A program made the position numbers and the translations under genes. 64,000 nucleotides of DNA from Opisthorchis felineus (taxonomy: Eukaryota; Platyhelminthes; Trematoda; Opisthorchiida; Opisthorchiidae), in assembly GCA_004794785.1 (NCBI GenBank), contig SJOL01003020.1:31460-95459 (forward strand). The letters run 5' to 3'. The number at the start of each line of letters is the position of its first letter. The first letter of the stretch is position 1. A model generated the notes under the pieces. The model worked only from the letters and a program-made list of their open reading frames with translations. It did not search any database and had not been told where the DNA came from. This document shows, one piece after another, positions 11,943-23,959 of the stretch.

Positions 11943-14439
11943 GTGAGTGGTCGCAGGTGGCTCTCACCCGATTTGATGTCACAGATGTTTCTTGTGACCT
12001 TGCAGGCATAACGCTAACCATTAAACCCTACATCATATCAAAGAAAAACTTCAAGGTTTTAGTCTCATCTACTTAAGGAGCCTGTCACTGCTCACGCTGT
12101 ACAGCCAAGCTACCCCGGCTCGCAGCCAGGGGAACTAAGTGGTCCGGTCTGAGAGAAGTGAAAGGTTGAATTTTAATGAGCTTTCTTAAGATCGCATATT
12201 CTGATTGGAATGTTCACGGCATCCTTGGTGCGCAGTGCTCACTGGGCTAATGGTAGCCTGGAGTAAGTGAGAGAGATTTGTCAGTCGGCGTGGTTGACAA
12301 CAAACCGAGTCCACTGCTTACTTTATAAATCACCGTGATCACTTGTCATACTAACCTAACGGTCCATACTATGTACAGTTTTGTCTCTGATGTCTACTGA
12401 GTTTCATGAGGCTTCAATACCTATAATCTCTGGTGTTTTTATGAAGCCTGAAAACGTAATAAGATAGGACTTCAACAGCGTTCAGTATGAAAATATTATC
12501 GCTGTGCACTAAAACATACGAGGATCTTTCTTTTGGTTGTGCTACAGCTACAATCCAAATATAGTTCTACTGCTGCTGTATGAAAAGTGAATGAATTTAT
12601 CGCCTAATCGGATTAAAGGTTGGCATTCATTTTGTCGATAAAAGGACAAGACTGAAGTAATATTTTTTGGTGCATATGGTCGTGGCGCTATCCGGTATCA
12701 TTCTTCGTATGGTTAGAACTGATAGGATGACATTCTAGCTATGGTGATCTGCAGGGCCACGGAGCATACAAACCAGGCTACCACGTCAGTGACGCAGTAA
12801 GGTTGGTTAGGCGGGCCTAACTAAGGCCGGGGATGCTCAGTTGCACGTTTGAGATAAATTCACTCTCGTCTCCTGTTGACCAAATTGCCAAAGTGAATCA
12901 TCCCGTAATGTGTGTAGGCAGCCCGGTCGTGGGTGGATACAACCAACGATCAATAAGGTAAGAGACCAATCGCGGACCTGGGTGGCACACTGTCTCAAAG
13001 TCGTGGCATAAACCGTGTGCTAGTAAGCTGAGAGAGATAAAACCTACAATGTGACATCGTCTAGACGGATACTGCGACAGAATGTTTGTCGCCTGCTAGC
13101 GAAGTGTCTTAATAACCGAATTACATGAATTTCATGTATTATGCGCATGTTTCCCGGTAGCTTCACAAAAACGAAAATATCACAACGCCAGGTCACAGCC
13201 AAACAGGACAACGGCCAACAATATTTTTGCCTTCGATTTATCCATAAAGAACGTTGTTACTGAATACTCTTCATCCATTCTCTCCAACGCTTGAAAGTTC
13301 ACCCATAGAAGCGAACCAGTGGCTTTCCATAAAAACACATGGCCGGATGGCCAGTGCCAGCGCCATCTGTGATTGGGAAGTTGTAGAGCATGTTTCTGCG
13401 TTCACTACATTAGTTGCATCAAAAGGACATAGCGAGATCGGTTATTTGCTTGTTGTGTCAATATTCACGGTGTCTGGGAAGCATCAGAACTACACAGTCT
13501 GCTACTCTCCGGCGAAGTATATCTGGCTGTGGTCGGCTTTCCCCGACTGTGACACTAGTGTTCAAACGCACTCCCGAAGCTCCGTCAGGAACGAGGGTAC
13601 ATCACCGGCCATAATGAAACCAAACAATCATTCACTTGCCCAATAGGACAGGTCGACACTTCCCGAGGTCTTTGCAGGTGTTCTGAGTGCTAAGGACTTC
13701 ACCGAATTCCCCAACCGAAAAATGCTGTATTTCACACAGCATCATCCAGCAATTCAGCAGAACATTGCGGATGCCCTAATACTACTTGGTAAGATGTCGG
13801 TTTGCTGGTGGAAAAAGAAAACTTGGGAAAAATTAGTCACATCATGGTTGTAAACAAGATGGACAGAGGTAGGTTTGGACTGGCTTTCATGCCTTCTTAG
13901 ATTAAACGGGACTGGAGAAGCAGTGCATCGGATACTGATTGCCATTAGGAAATATGCTCATCTCACCAGTTTCTTCTTAGTCTTCTACTTGCGCTTGGTT
14001 TCGGAAGTCACCTGCTGCATTTGTGGTGCAGCCATTCATAACTCGAAAAGTTTTTTTGCCGAACTGATCACCCAAATACTCCATACGTATCCTTCAGGTG
14101 TTCGGTTAAAGTCTTCTTAAATTCTGTACGGGATGAAAATAAAGAAGCCACCAGTTTCTGAGCTAACTTCGCTGAAGTGGAGCCCACACCTTGCTGAGTA
14201 ATGAAGCCAATCATTAGAAGCAAACTAAAATTGATTTCGTCAAAAATATGGGTCTTTGGTGTTGGGAATTTTACGTGAGGTTAGTCTCTTCCTACCGCAG
14301 GTTTCAGTTATCTGTTGTTCATAGCTGTTTGTTTAAGTGGGCTAGTGATCAAGTTTACCGAACACCGCCGATTTCGTCCGTTTACCAACTAAAGCGCATA
14401 CTTGAACCGTGGCATACTTTAACGGTCTATAGGCAGCAC
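11943..14439. other. No recognisable gene or repeat
   Basis: The open frame at 13254-13646 (+, 130 codons) shows no known domain and has no splice-site support. I see no retroelement motifs. Confidence 0.4.
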
Positions 14440-15450
14440 CTTGGACGCACAATGCTTTTTTCTGCCAAACGCTTGCGAGTGAAATAAAACTTCTTGTGTC
14501 AAAACTGCTGCATTTTTCTGCATATGTGCTCATACCAAAAATCATCCTCATCTGCCTTCATTTTCTTGCGATTTATTTTAACTAATCTTTCGAAAGTTTT
14601 GGCACACATTCGACTTTGAACATCCTGTGCTATGGTTTCGGAAGTGGCTTCACACACCTTTGCTGAGAAATTTGGGGCTGTATCCTTTTCATCCTTCACG
14701 GCACTTGAGAAGGCCTGAAATCGATACATGAAGGATAACTATGTGGTATTTGTGCGTTCATCCAGTAATCGAAGCACCACCGCTGTTTTGCGTTACGAAT
14801 GGGTGTACTACAAATGTAGATGATATGCCTTCGGTCCTAGCAAAACTTCGGGAGACCAGACGCGTGCTTGTGTGGCAGCCAGAGGAAGGTGCGTCAGCTA
14901 GGTTCGTTCAGCTGTCTGCTATGATCGGCGTAGGTTCCACGTGCCTAATTTATCAACGTCCTTTTGGTCCTTTTGTTATAATTCGCAAGCTATAATGGAA
15001 CACTCTGCTGTTTAAGAGCAAACTTGCACAATTTTTGGCCGATAATGAACGCGGCCAACGCAATTTTAACTGGTAACCGCAATTATCGAGCAAAAATTGG
15101 TTACAGGAATGGCACTTTCGCATATTTTGCTTCCACATGGGCCATGTAGATTCTAGAATGTTCAGGGAATTATTTCACATGTGAAACTATCTGAAGGTTC
15201 CGTGCATTTTAAGTGAGTTCTTTTCCCGCAATTCGCGATTTCTAATTCCATTGAGCAACTTACTGACAGCCGGTGGTGTTTATTGACCTTGAAGATTAAC
15301 TCACTTAAACAAATCACCACTGCAGATAATATGCATAATACATGTACATATACATTACACATAGAAATTCTACACTATGGAGTGGTAACCCTGAAAATGT
15401 CGTAGCTTTTGAGAAATCAATTCCATTGTGCGAATACTGAGCGGCGGCCT
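14440..15450 (+). mobile_element. MULE/FAR1-like transposon, internally deleted copy A
   Basis: A non-coding leader (14440-14631), closely similar to the leader of the copy at 19815-20000, precedes an ATG at 14632. The frame reads MVSEVASHTFAEKF and continues to FTALEKA, where TGA interrupts it. It resumes as NRYMKDNYVVFV to RYEWVYYKC. It then jumps to about 14828, reading VLAKLRETRRVLVWQPEEGA and FVQLSAMI. In related proteins this segment lies just before the transposase core, so the zinc-cluster region between is missing. The downstream part (14990-15450) matches 21800-22260. Members of this family encode FAR1/ZSWIM3-like Mutator transposases. This copy cannot be functional. Confidence 0.7.
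14632..14823 (+). pseudogene. N-terminal part of MULE-like transposase (broken)
   Basis: The reading begins at the ATG shared with the copy at 20001 and is stopped by TGA after FTALEKA. The same frame then continues through VVFVRSSSNRSTTAVLRYEW to a terminal TGA. Comparison with the 20001 copy (MASEVASHAFVEKFAGV...) and the 22280 copy (FSPFTTFERALNECVNDNY) shows this is the conserved N-terminal module of the family. Confidence 0.65.
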
Positions 15451-16654
15451 GTGGTGTTCTCAATATTGAAGTAAACTTACACAAGTTTCAAAGCAAATTC
15501 TACCCAAGTGGGTACTTGAATATTGTTTTAATGCAACAAGTTAGATAAAGTGGCTCGACAAAGTTTTTCCCCGCACTGTTGTTTGAGAAGCTGACCTCAT
15601 GTGGAGTATAATAACCGGAGATTTCCCTTTTCATTGTATAATACAGAAGCGACTACCCATCTGTGTGATTGATCCCCACTCTCAGATATGCGCAACTAGT
15701 TAGGAGATTAAACGACAGTTTCCAAAAATCTGCATGTGAATTCTAACCATCGTGGCGAGAGGCCTTCCCCAGTAGAAAGCATAACGTCAGTAAGCTACAT
15801 TGCAGGAGAAAAACCAAAGAAATTTCAAGGAAATACTGCTTGCGGTAAATGCTAGGCGATTATTAACGTAGCTGATTATAAGGCCCTACCTACACATGAT
15901 ATACTAGTCCGTTGATCAACAACGACCCTTCATAATCGTAATTGTAGGCGATTTCTGTCTGGCGTGGGGGCCCCCAAAGTTTTTATTTTGTCATTTTATT
16001 ATATTCTGATTGACTTCATTCTCAGTCTAATTTATTCTAATTTATTTGTTGCACCATTACAAATGTAACGTGTGGTCACTCCCGTTCTCGTTTTCGGAGT
16101 CCACTTCTATCCAACAGTAATTCTGAAAAAAATTTGTAACAAATTAAGTCTTCGGAAGAAACGTTAAACATCATTATGCCACAAAGTCATGAAGGCTCGC
16201 TTACCAAGTGCTTACTCAGTTCCACTGCCGACGAGGAAGGACCAGTATCTGCATTGACATTGCGCTGTTGAGCCTCAGTTACGCCGTATTGAAGGCAAGC
16301 AAGTTTGACCTTGGAGAGAGCTGTACAAAAGGCAGTCGTATAATCGGACTTACTTTTGTTTGGGACTTGATCCCGATGGTTCAAAAAACCTCAGGCGTCT
16401 TCGAACATTTACCCATGGATGTTGAAGAGCAACAGATGAAAACTCAGAATACTTGGGTAAGCGTACGGTACAGAATCCGATATCTGCATCAGGTTTCAAA
16501 AGCTTCAATATTCGGCATGCAAACGCGTACCAAATGTCGTAATGAAAACAGTGCTCACAGATTTTACTCTGGATAATATACGTTAGCGTTCCTGGATTGG
16601 TTGAACCTTGCGAATGTGTTTTCCTCTAATGTAGCCCGCAGGTTCTTGAGAAAG
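15451..16654. other. No recognisable gene or repeat
   Basis: The sequence is AT-rich with no domain. The frame at 16208-16576 (+) runs partly across the SINE-free sequence and has no recognisable similarity. Confidence 0.4.
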
Positions 16655-16748
16655 CACGCCTGGACAGGAGCAGTCGAGATTCATAGATAGGGCTCAAATC
16701 ACGAACCTTCTGGTTAGTAAGTTCGAGCCATACTACTGAGCTACCTGG
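16655..16748 (-). repeat. tRNA-derived SINE, fragment
   Basis: Read on the minus strand, this is the tRNA-like head of the SINE family seen complete at 45278-45462. It shares an anticodon-arm-like region, a degenerate box B (TTCGAG... region) and the CTGTCC(A) transition to the body. Only the head and the first body bases are present. Confidence 0.55.
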
Positions 16749-18379
16749 AGCAATTCTTGGCTGTAGGTGAGCACGACTACCGCGTCAAGGCCCCGCAGTC
16801 GAGTTAGGATTTGAGAAGGGCCTAGGGGCGTTCAACGAATGATAAATCAGGCAGATTCGCCGTCTTCTCAAGGTTAAAATGCACGGTTGATATCATGTGA
16901 ACAAGTAGTTAGGATTTAAATTGCTAATCTCTATCTGCTGCGAAGTTGGGAAGAATAGATTTGTCTCAGCAGCCTTCCGAACTAAGCTTGGCTGTGCTTC
17001 CATACACCGGTCGGCTTCCACCATAGGTTGACCCATTGGTTGATAGTTTGATAGCAAAGAAGGTGACTTCACGGAACTTAGCTGTGACTAAAGAAAATGG
17101 GTGCAATGATGCGTGCGCACTCACCTGGTGGACGCGTCTGCAGACTGTCTCCTTACGGCGAAGAAGAACTACTATCTATGCAAAAGACGTGATGTGGCAG
17201 CAAATCAAGCGGAAAACAGCTATTAGTGGGATCTGTCGGCAGGCCACCGAGACCACATAGGGCATGGTGTATAGTGCGTCTAAGTTAGGTACGACCGGGT
17301 TTTAACACTGAGAGGCGACTGTTTGGGTCAGTGGTCGAATAATGGAACAAAATCAGCTGTTTGTGCAACTAGACGCCTCATTTAGACTGTAAACGTGCGT
17401 CTCCACCACCTTTAGTTGCCTACCAACCATTCAAGCCTCTCATGTAATAAGTTAGCAACGGGTGGCTGTTTCGAGGACAAGAACAACCTCCCCTCATACC
17501 GGTCGCGATTTTTACGATTCCGAGGCAAATCTTGACTACCCTAATAACCCAGCTGCTTCCCCAAGACTTGCATTTACGGGTTGTCCACTAACTCAACCAT
17601 GTCGTCCCGACTATGTTAGCGCAAATTCCATGCCCAATCTGATGACTTGCCCGTGGTTCACTGTATCTCTACTATTCCCAAGCCGGGCATTTTACATGCG
17701 CCCAATAAACCATCTCAGTCTGCTAAATTTGTGTTCAAGTTCCAGAGTACCGGCCATCAGATCGCACTGTCTACTGGCTCTGCCGAGAAACCCACTTATT
17801 ACGCCCAAGGCAATAACAAAGAATCGTCAAACCTGTGAAGATAGAAAGTCGCCGGTCCCCCGTAAAACTTCGGTTGTCTAGTATATAAACAACTAAATTT
17901 ACTAAGGCCCACGAACTCCGTGGCCTCGGCTTTGTCTGGAAAGACGCCTGCTGCAAAAATGGAAACTTTTTTCGTTCACAAATAGTGGGTGGCCGCTGCA
18001 TTTCGAATTTTCCCTGGAAAATACGTAATTATTGTTCAACTGCAATGAAGGGTAGGACACGTGAGGCAACCACCGCCTGCATTCAGTCATCCTTTATGAA
18101 TACGTCTCGGCTCTGTCGGAAGTAGCCTTCAAGTGAAGTGATGACATGTTAGTCGAACATATGTCCTCCTTAAGGCTTGGTGGGCTCAAAAATATCAGAG
18201 CATCAAGTCGAAGTTCAAGAAACCCTTTGAGGGTCGAATCTGCTATATCATCCTATTCATGACGAATATCTTAACAACCAACGGGCAATTTGATGGACGA
18301 CCGGAGGCGTTTTGTTTGAAGGATTTTTAAATCACACCGAAATCTACGTGGCTATTATCCGGTGCATAGTTGCTCACTC
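16749..18379. other. No recognisable gene or repeat
   Basis: A frame at 17462-17881 (+, 139 codons) is rich in Pro, Ser and Arg but has no known motif. I would not call it. Confidence 0.35.
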
Positions 18380-18790
18380 GGCGGCGTTATTAAAGTGGGC
18401 CATATTGTTATACGTTTCGGCCTCGGTTGGAAATAATCCGCAAAATGTAACGACGTGGAATAGAACGTGCATTCTTCCCAATGGCTTACCGTGTGTGAAA
18501 GTAGCACAGCGATATGTCGCAGCCCATTGCGGCATTTGGAACCTTTATCTGTGGCGTCATGTTATCCAGGATCAATGTTTTAGTGAAGTACTGCCCACTC
18601 ATATTATCCATGAACGACCTGAGAGACCGAGACAAAGGCACAAAATGCCCCTTTCGAAGAAGGCATACATGAATGATCACACGATCTACAAGCCATTCGT
18701 CATACGGATGGTACTAAGCATGCACAAACGCAGTAAAACCCGGATATTCTTCAATAATTTCTATAGGACGGTTTGTGCCGTAGTAGCATT
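18380..18790 (-). pseudogene. MULE-like transposase core fragment
   Basis: On the minus strand, 18680-18486 reads HVCLLRKGHFVPLSRSLRSF, then LDNMTPQIKVPNAAMGCDI and SLCYFH. This aligns with the core of the copy at 22930-23220 (FVMDKLAAQMGVARLVFGYD, MLCYFHICKAIRKH). The shared Asp before (K/N)xxAQ and the CYFH motif belong to the DDE transposase core of Mutator-like elements. The frame is open only in this central piece. It is a relic inserted opposite to the main cluster. Confidence 0.65.
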
Positions 18791-19619
18791 ACTGTTTACG
18801 AAAATGTCCAAACAAAGCTTTTTGTTTCATGCAGGAAGAACATACAAGTCCAAAGCCACCACTATCACGCACCAATATTATTGCGCCCCAAATTCAGCGG
18901 AGTTCCGCAAGAACCAATGACATGTCGTCTATCAACTTTGGAGGAGTGTAAGGTTCAAAAGGCTTAGAAAAGGAGTCCGGCACCTGATGCAATAATTGCA
19001 GATAGCTTTGGTGGTCAGAAAAATTCCCGAGTCATCTGCAACGCACTGCCACACTTCCGATGGCGGAGTCCTATAACTCGGCAAAGCACCGTACTCCTCC
19101 AATTATTCACTCGTCAGGCGTCGGTTGACTGGGACCCTGTGAGAAAGAAACTCGCTAGTTGTGCCGCAGTTGGGAGGAAGCACTAAGTGGGTAGTCATTA
19201 GACCGGCGAAGTTATAATCTCTTTCAGCACCCGGAAAAGTGCGCACTGTCATAGATAACCCCCCTTACCATACTACCGCGACGAATTCTATGGCCTTAGC
19301 TTTGTCTGATGGGTAGGCCGCTGAAACAGTAGAACACCATTCCCTAAAAATTCACGAATTGCTGCTCCTCTTTAAGGTTGAATCAATAAAAGAGCGTAAT
19401 TGTTGTGCATGTACTTTTTCAAAGCATTATAAAGCACACTAAAGGAGAGAAACTTGGAGAAATAATATTACTTAAATTCTGCGCAAAGTGTGTCGTCCAG
19501 TGCTTTGACATATGAAATTCCCCACGCCTCTTCTTTCCCTATTTGAAACCCCGCTTCATTTTTGTGTTTAGTGCGGGCATATGACTAGTTGTTTTTTGTC
19601 CCTAGCGCTTCGCCACACC
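18791..19619. other. No recognisable gene
   Basis: Nothing is identifiable here. The 3' part approaches the leader repeats of the next transposon copy. Confidence 0.4.
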
Positions 19620-19639
19620 TTGCAGGCTCAATCCCTTTT

Positions 19640-20000
19640 ACTGCAAAACATTTGCGAGCAGAATAAAACTTTTTACGCCAAAATATATCATTTCGTTGCA
19701 TACGTGCTCAGACCAAAAAGCGCCCTAAACTGCCACCATTTTTTGCTATTTTTTTAATTCATTTCCTTTCTATATTTTTGGCGCACGTTCGACTTTGAAC
19801 TTGCTGTGCGGTGGGCCGCGCCTTGGACGCACAATACTTTTTCCTGCAAAATGAAACTTTTAAGGCCGAAGTGTGGCATTTTGTTGCATATGTGCTCAGA
19901 CCAAAAATCACGCTAATCTGCCTTCATTTTTACACAATTTGTTTTAATCGATCTCTGTTCGAAACGTTTGGTGCACATTCGACTTTCAAATTGCTGTGCT
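19640..20000 (+). repeat. Tandemly duplicated transposon leader
   Basis: Two related units of about 180 bases lie head to tail (about 19640-19805 and 19815-20000). Each contains GCATA(C/T)GTGCTCAGACCAAAAA, a CTGCC(A/T)(C/T)CATTTTT stretch and GCGCACGTTCGACTTT or GTGCACATTCGACTTT, and each ends in TTGCTGTGC. The copy at 14450-14631 has only one unit. The unit sits immediately before the transposase ATG at 20001, so it is probably 5' non-coding or terminal sequence of the element. Confidence 0.7.
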
Positions 20001-21210
20001 ATGGCCTCCGAAGTGGCTTCACACGCGTTCGTTGAGAAATTTGCGGGTGTAACCTTTTTGTCCTTCACGGAATTTGAGAGGCCTTAAATCAATACATGAA
20101 GGATAACTTTGTGGTATTTGTGCATTCCTCCAGTAATCGAAGCACCATCGCTGCTCTGCGTTACGAATGGATTTACTGCAAATGCAGCGGGTGACCTTCA
20201 AGGCCGACAGAAAGTCAGGGAATCCGAAGAACCTAGTAAGCCGAGCCTGTTCTGTAATAAAAAACAGTACTCGAAGCATCGGCTGTCCAGTTCGGTTTTG
20301 TCTGCGGAGGAGAAGAAACCACTTAACAGTCACATCTTATTTCCTTGAACACAATCATAAGTTGTCAAAGCTTTTGTACGATCGGCTTCCGATTAATCGA
20401 CAGCTGATGGAAGACTAGTTGGGCACTTGCAGGGCTCTTCTGAAATATGGAACGCTGTCGTGTGAGGTGCGGCAGTTTGTGGCCGATGAATTCTGCAAGA
20501 TCCTTACTACTCAGGATATATGCAACTACCGCCGGAAGTACAGATTGGCTCCGCTGAGTAGGTGCTAAAGGTGGCTGTCGGATTACAACCCACCGGAACA
20601 AGGTGTACATCTTACACTTGTTCCCATGCCACCGCCGACAGCTTTCGATGGCCTGCGTAAACAACTGCACCGAGTGGTTTATGAGCTTCAGGGACTGGAA
20701 CCCAGGAGACCACCGCCATTATTAACCAACTGATTGTTCAGGGGCAAATCCTGCTGCGTCAAGGCTCAAAGTCTTCAACTGACAGCCTGCCGTCGGTGGT
20801 CGAGGATACTGTGCCTCAACCCAGGAGGCGGTCTATGGACACAGACTTGGCCTTTTGTATGCTCTGTGACCGGCCGACTACTACCAATTGCAGCTGGTGT
20901 GCAGCGCATCGCGTATCCTATCACGTCGACTGTTGTGCTGGTGAACCTTGCCCGCTGTGCGGTGATGCTCTTCAAGCTTGTTCCAAAAATTGGTCAACAG
21001 AAGGATAGTTTACTTTCGGTTCTTAGCCCCAAGACCGTCGAGAAAACACAAAGGTGCGCTTGCTACCCGTCCGCAAAGAGGGCGTCTTATGATGTCGACC
21101 TGGACCGAAGCACAGAATCCCAGCACAGTGCAGCCCGGAAGTCTCTTTGTGGCCGTATTTTCGGGTCCAAGGAGGGACTACCAGACAGCCCATGTGTAAA
21201 CATCTGACTA
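20001..21210 (+). pseudogene. MULE/FAR1-like transposase, copy B lacking the catalytic core
   Basis: The order is an N-terminal module from ATG 20001 (MASEVASHAFVEKFAGV, stop after FTEFERP, then frameshift to NQYMKDNFVVFV), then about 20250-20560. There, IGCPVRFCLR and EHNHKLSKLLYDRLPINRQL (20347 onward) are followed by VRQFVADEFCKIL and TTQDIYNYRRK. The EHNH zinc-cluster signature and the following helical segment are typical of FAR1/ZSWIM3-related MULE transposases. The frame then passes directly into the C-terminal Cys-rich part (20796-21008), so the DDE core is missing. Several stops and frameshifts are present. The module order matches copies C and D downstream. Confidence 0.7.
20796..21008 (+). 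pseudogene. Cysteine-rich C-terminal module of the transposase family
   Basis: The 70-codon open frame contains FCMLCDRPTTTNCSWCAAHR followed by VSYHVDCCAGEPCPLCGDAL. The many Cys and His residues in CxxC pairs suggest a zinc-binding fold. A degraded version recurs at 24170-24334. Its position after the transposase body suggests a C-terminal SWIM-like or RING-like zinc module. The exact fold cannot be decided from sequence by eye. Confidence 0.5.
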
Positions 21211-22270
21211 CTACGACTAAGGCTGTAGAGCGGCAGCTAGAGAAAGAGGACTAAGGTGGTTTCATGTGACCCATCAGCCCCAGGCAGTTCCTCCGTTAAT
21301 GAGACCCCAGGCATTTAATGTAGTTCTCGTATTTCTTGAGGGATACAGTAATGCAAAATAGCCTCTGAAGATGGCGTTGTGTAAACAAGCCTCTACGACA
21401 TTATAGCCGCCGAAGTGATCCCATTTTAGGGTAAGTACTCCTCACAGTTTTTCAGCCACCTGCCTCACCATGATATTTCGATAACCTAACTTATATCTCC
21501 CTCTCATTTCAGGATATCTGTAGCCCAATGAACACTCTGCACGAAGGTCATGTGCTTTCCAGCAGGACATCAAAACGACCAATACAGCTCAACGTTTCAT
21601 ATCGTCTAATTTGGACCTTTTCCCGGTAGAGATGGACAGGCGCGCTCCGCTATGATCGACGTAGGTTCCATGTGGCTAGTTGATCAGGCATCGTGGACCC
21701 CTAGCCACATGTTAGTCGTGAGCGTCAGCTAAGTTCGTTCAGCTGTCCGCTATGATCGACATCATGGTCGTCCCGGAAAATATTTCGCAGGCCGTAGTGG
21801 AACACTCTGATATCTAACAACAAACTTGCACGATTTTTTCGGCAATAATGAACGCGGCCTCCGCAATTTTAACTCGCAATAGCAATTATCCGGAAAAAAG
21901 TTACTTATAGGAGCGGCACCTCCACATATTTTGCATCCACAAGGGCCATGTAGATTGGAGAATGTTCAGCAAATTATTTCAGCTGTAGAACTACCTGAAG
22001 TTTTCGTCTATTTTGGTGTATCACCTTTTTCCACAATTCGCGGTTTCTCATTACATTAGGCGACGTATCCACAGTCGGCGGTTCTTAGTGATCTTGAAGA
22101 TTCGCGCACTTAAAAAATCGTCGACGTGGATAATTTGCATTACAATTCATCATACACAGACATTCTACACTATGAAGTGGCAACACTGAAAATGTCGCAG
22201 CTTTCGAGAAATCAATTCCATTGTGCGAATACTGAGTGGCTGGCTTTAGATATGAACTCTTGTTGAGAAA
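21211..22270 (+). mobile_element. 3' non-coding part of MULE copy B
   Basis: About 21640-22260 matches 14890-15450 over most of its length, including the shared blocks AATGAACGCGGCC, GGGCCATGTAGATT and GAAATCAATTCCATTGTGCG. The upstream part, 21210-21640, matches 24560-25020. These parallel matches define the downstream extent of the element family. Confidence 0.6.
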
Positions 22271-22279
22271 TCGTCTTCT

Positions 22280-23650
22280 GTCCGGTTTTCTCCATTCACG
22301 ACATTTGAGAGAGCGTTAAATGAATGCGTGAACGACAACTATATGGTATTTATAAGTGCTGGAAGCAGCAATGGAGCTGGCAGCCATCAAAACCAATGGA
22401 AAGGGATCCGAAGAAACCAGTAAGTTGAGTGCATTTGCAAATCACAAGCGGTACAAGAAGCAACGGCTCTCCAGTTCGATTTTGCCTAAGGAGACACGGG
22501 AACCATCTCGGCGTCACCTCTGATTATCTGATTGTCATACGTTTTCGAAAATTTTGTACGGTCGACTTCCAGTGGATCGACAGCCAACCGAAGTGAAAGC
22601 ATGGAACGCCGTTGTGTCAAGTTCGGCAGTCTGTAGCCGATGAAATCGGTAAGGCGATTACCGCTCAGGACATATACAATTCCCGCCGCAAGTTTCTGTT
22701 GTCACGTTGAGTAAGTGAAGGATGGCTGGGTTTTATTGTGGGAGATGTTATGCTATCAGTCCTAGCAAAGCATCGCGTGTCCGGAGGTGTGCATGTGTTG
22801 CAGTAGGAGGAAGGCCACTGCAAACCACATTTGCTTCGGCAGGTGGCATCAGATAGCACTGTTCCGAGGCTTCCCGCATGCAATAAATGTAGACGGATGT
22901 AGACGAACCTATTCGGGTGAGCCCTCTTGAGGAAACTCATACCTTGCTTGTAGATACAAACTCTACACCCTCCTGATCACAGATAGCATAGCTGTCGGTC
23001 GTCCGGTTATGTGTGCCTTCGTGGAAAGCGAACAGTTTGCTCCCATGCGTAAACTGTTTGGCTTGCTTTTGGAGAGGATGGGTGAACAGTATCAAGTGGA
23101 GGCATTTGTCATGGACAAATTGGCGGCACAAATGGGGGTAGCGAGATTAGTTTTCGGCTACGATGTCATGTTGTGCTATTTCCATATTTGCAAAGCTATC
23201 AGGAAGCACGTATGTTTCATATGACGTCCATGTATTTTTGGCCATAGACGCTCTCTGAGAAAAGCGGACACATATTCCACATCATGGCTCGCCTGGACAA
23301 TGCCGTACAGTAGACTTCTTTTTTATCATCATACCAACAAACGGATTTCGATAAGTTCTGCATCTGCTGGGCAGCACAAACCCACGACCCACTGGCTGTT
23401 CATCACCCACAAATGGGCTGTTCACGCTCAATGCGGAACTGCCATTTTGACACCGTGACCAATAACCGTTTGCAGAATGCCAGCAGTCACCTGAAAAAGC
23501 GGGCGCACCACTCAGAAACACTGGAGCATGCCATACGGAAGGTGCCCGGGCATGCGGGTGGCTCATGCGGGAATATCAGATACATATCTCATACCACTGT
23601 GACTGAAGGGAAATCCTGGAGGGAGCGGCTAAGTTCTGAACTTTGTATGT
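22280..23650 (+). pseudogene. MULE/FAR1-like transposase, copy C with catalytic core
   Basis: The N-terminal module is at 22280-22420 (FSPFTTFERALNECVNDNY). The zinc-cluster and helical segment lies at 22440-22720 (VRQSVADEIGKAI, TAQDIYNSRRK). The DDE core at 22940-23223 reads YKLYTLLITDSIAVGRPVMC, then EAFVMDKLAAQMGVARLVFG and LCYFHICKAIRKH. The first catalytic Asp (ITDS, 22982-22984) and the second (MDK, 23114-23116) are visible. A C-terminal helix (TNNRLQNASSHLKKRAHHSE, LEHAIRKV) lies at 23455-23545. Frameshifts separate the pieces, so the gene is dead. This is the most complete copy for family assignment. Confidence 0.7.
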
Positions 23651-23959
23651 AGAATAACTGTGTGTGAGTGTACCCTTGATTTGAGGCGCTTGAAACCGTG
23701 CTCCCCAATGCGGCACTATAATCGTTTTGGAACTATCAAGATGAGGCATATCTACATTACCTAACTTATAGTTCCTGGTGCAAACACCCAGGTGCTCCAG
23801 TAGGTTGACACCTGTGCTGGTAAACGCACACGCCCCTTCTGCCAAAAGATGTGACTCCCTTGCATCCATTTATTACCTTATTTAGACACTAGGCACTTCC
23901 GAGAAGTAAGAAATATTCAAAAATTATTTCCCGGGTTGCCTTCTTACCCATCATTTTTG

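Noticed and set aside
13254..13646. 130-codon plus-strand frame
   Set aside because: No domain recognised, and no convincing acceptor or donor at either end.
18312..18920. 202-codon plus-strand frame, one of the longest in the window
   Set aside because: The opposite strand of the same stretch carries the recognisable transposase motifs (LDNMTPQIKVPNAAMGCD, CYFH), so the plus-strand frame is its shadow.
20734..21207. 157-codon plus-strand frame overlapping the Cys-rich module
   Set aside because: The Cys-rich frame at 20796-21008 is the one conserved in style with copy D. This longer frame lacks any motif.
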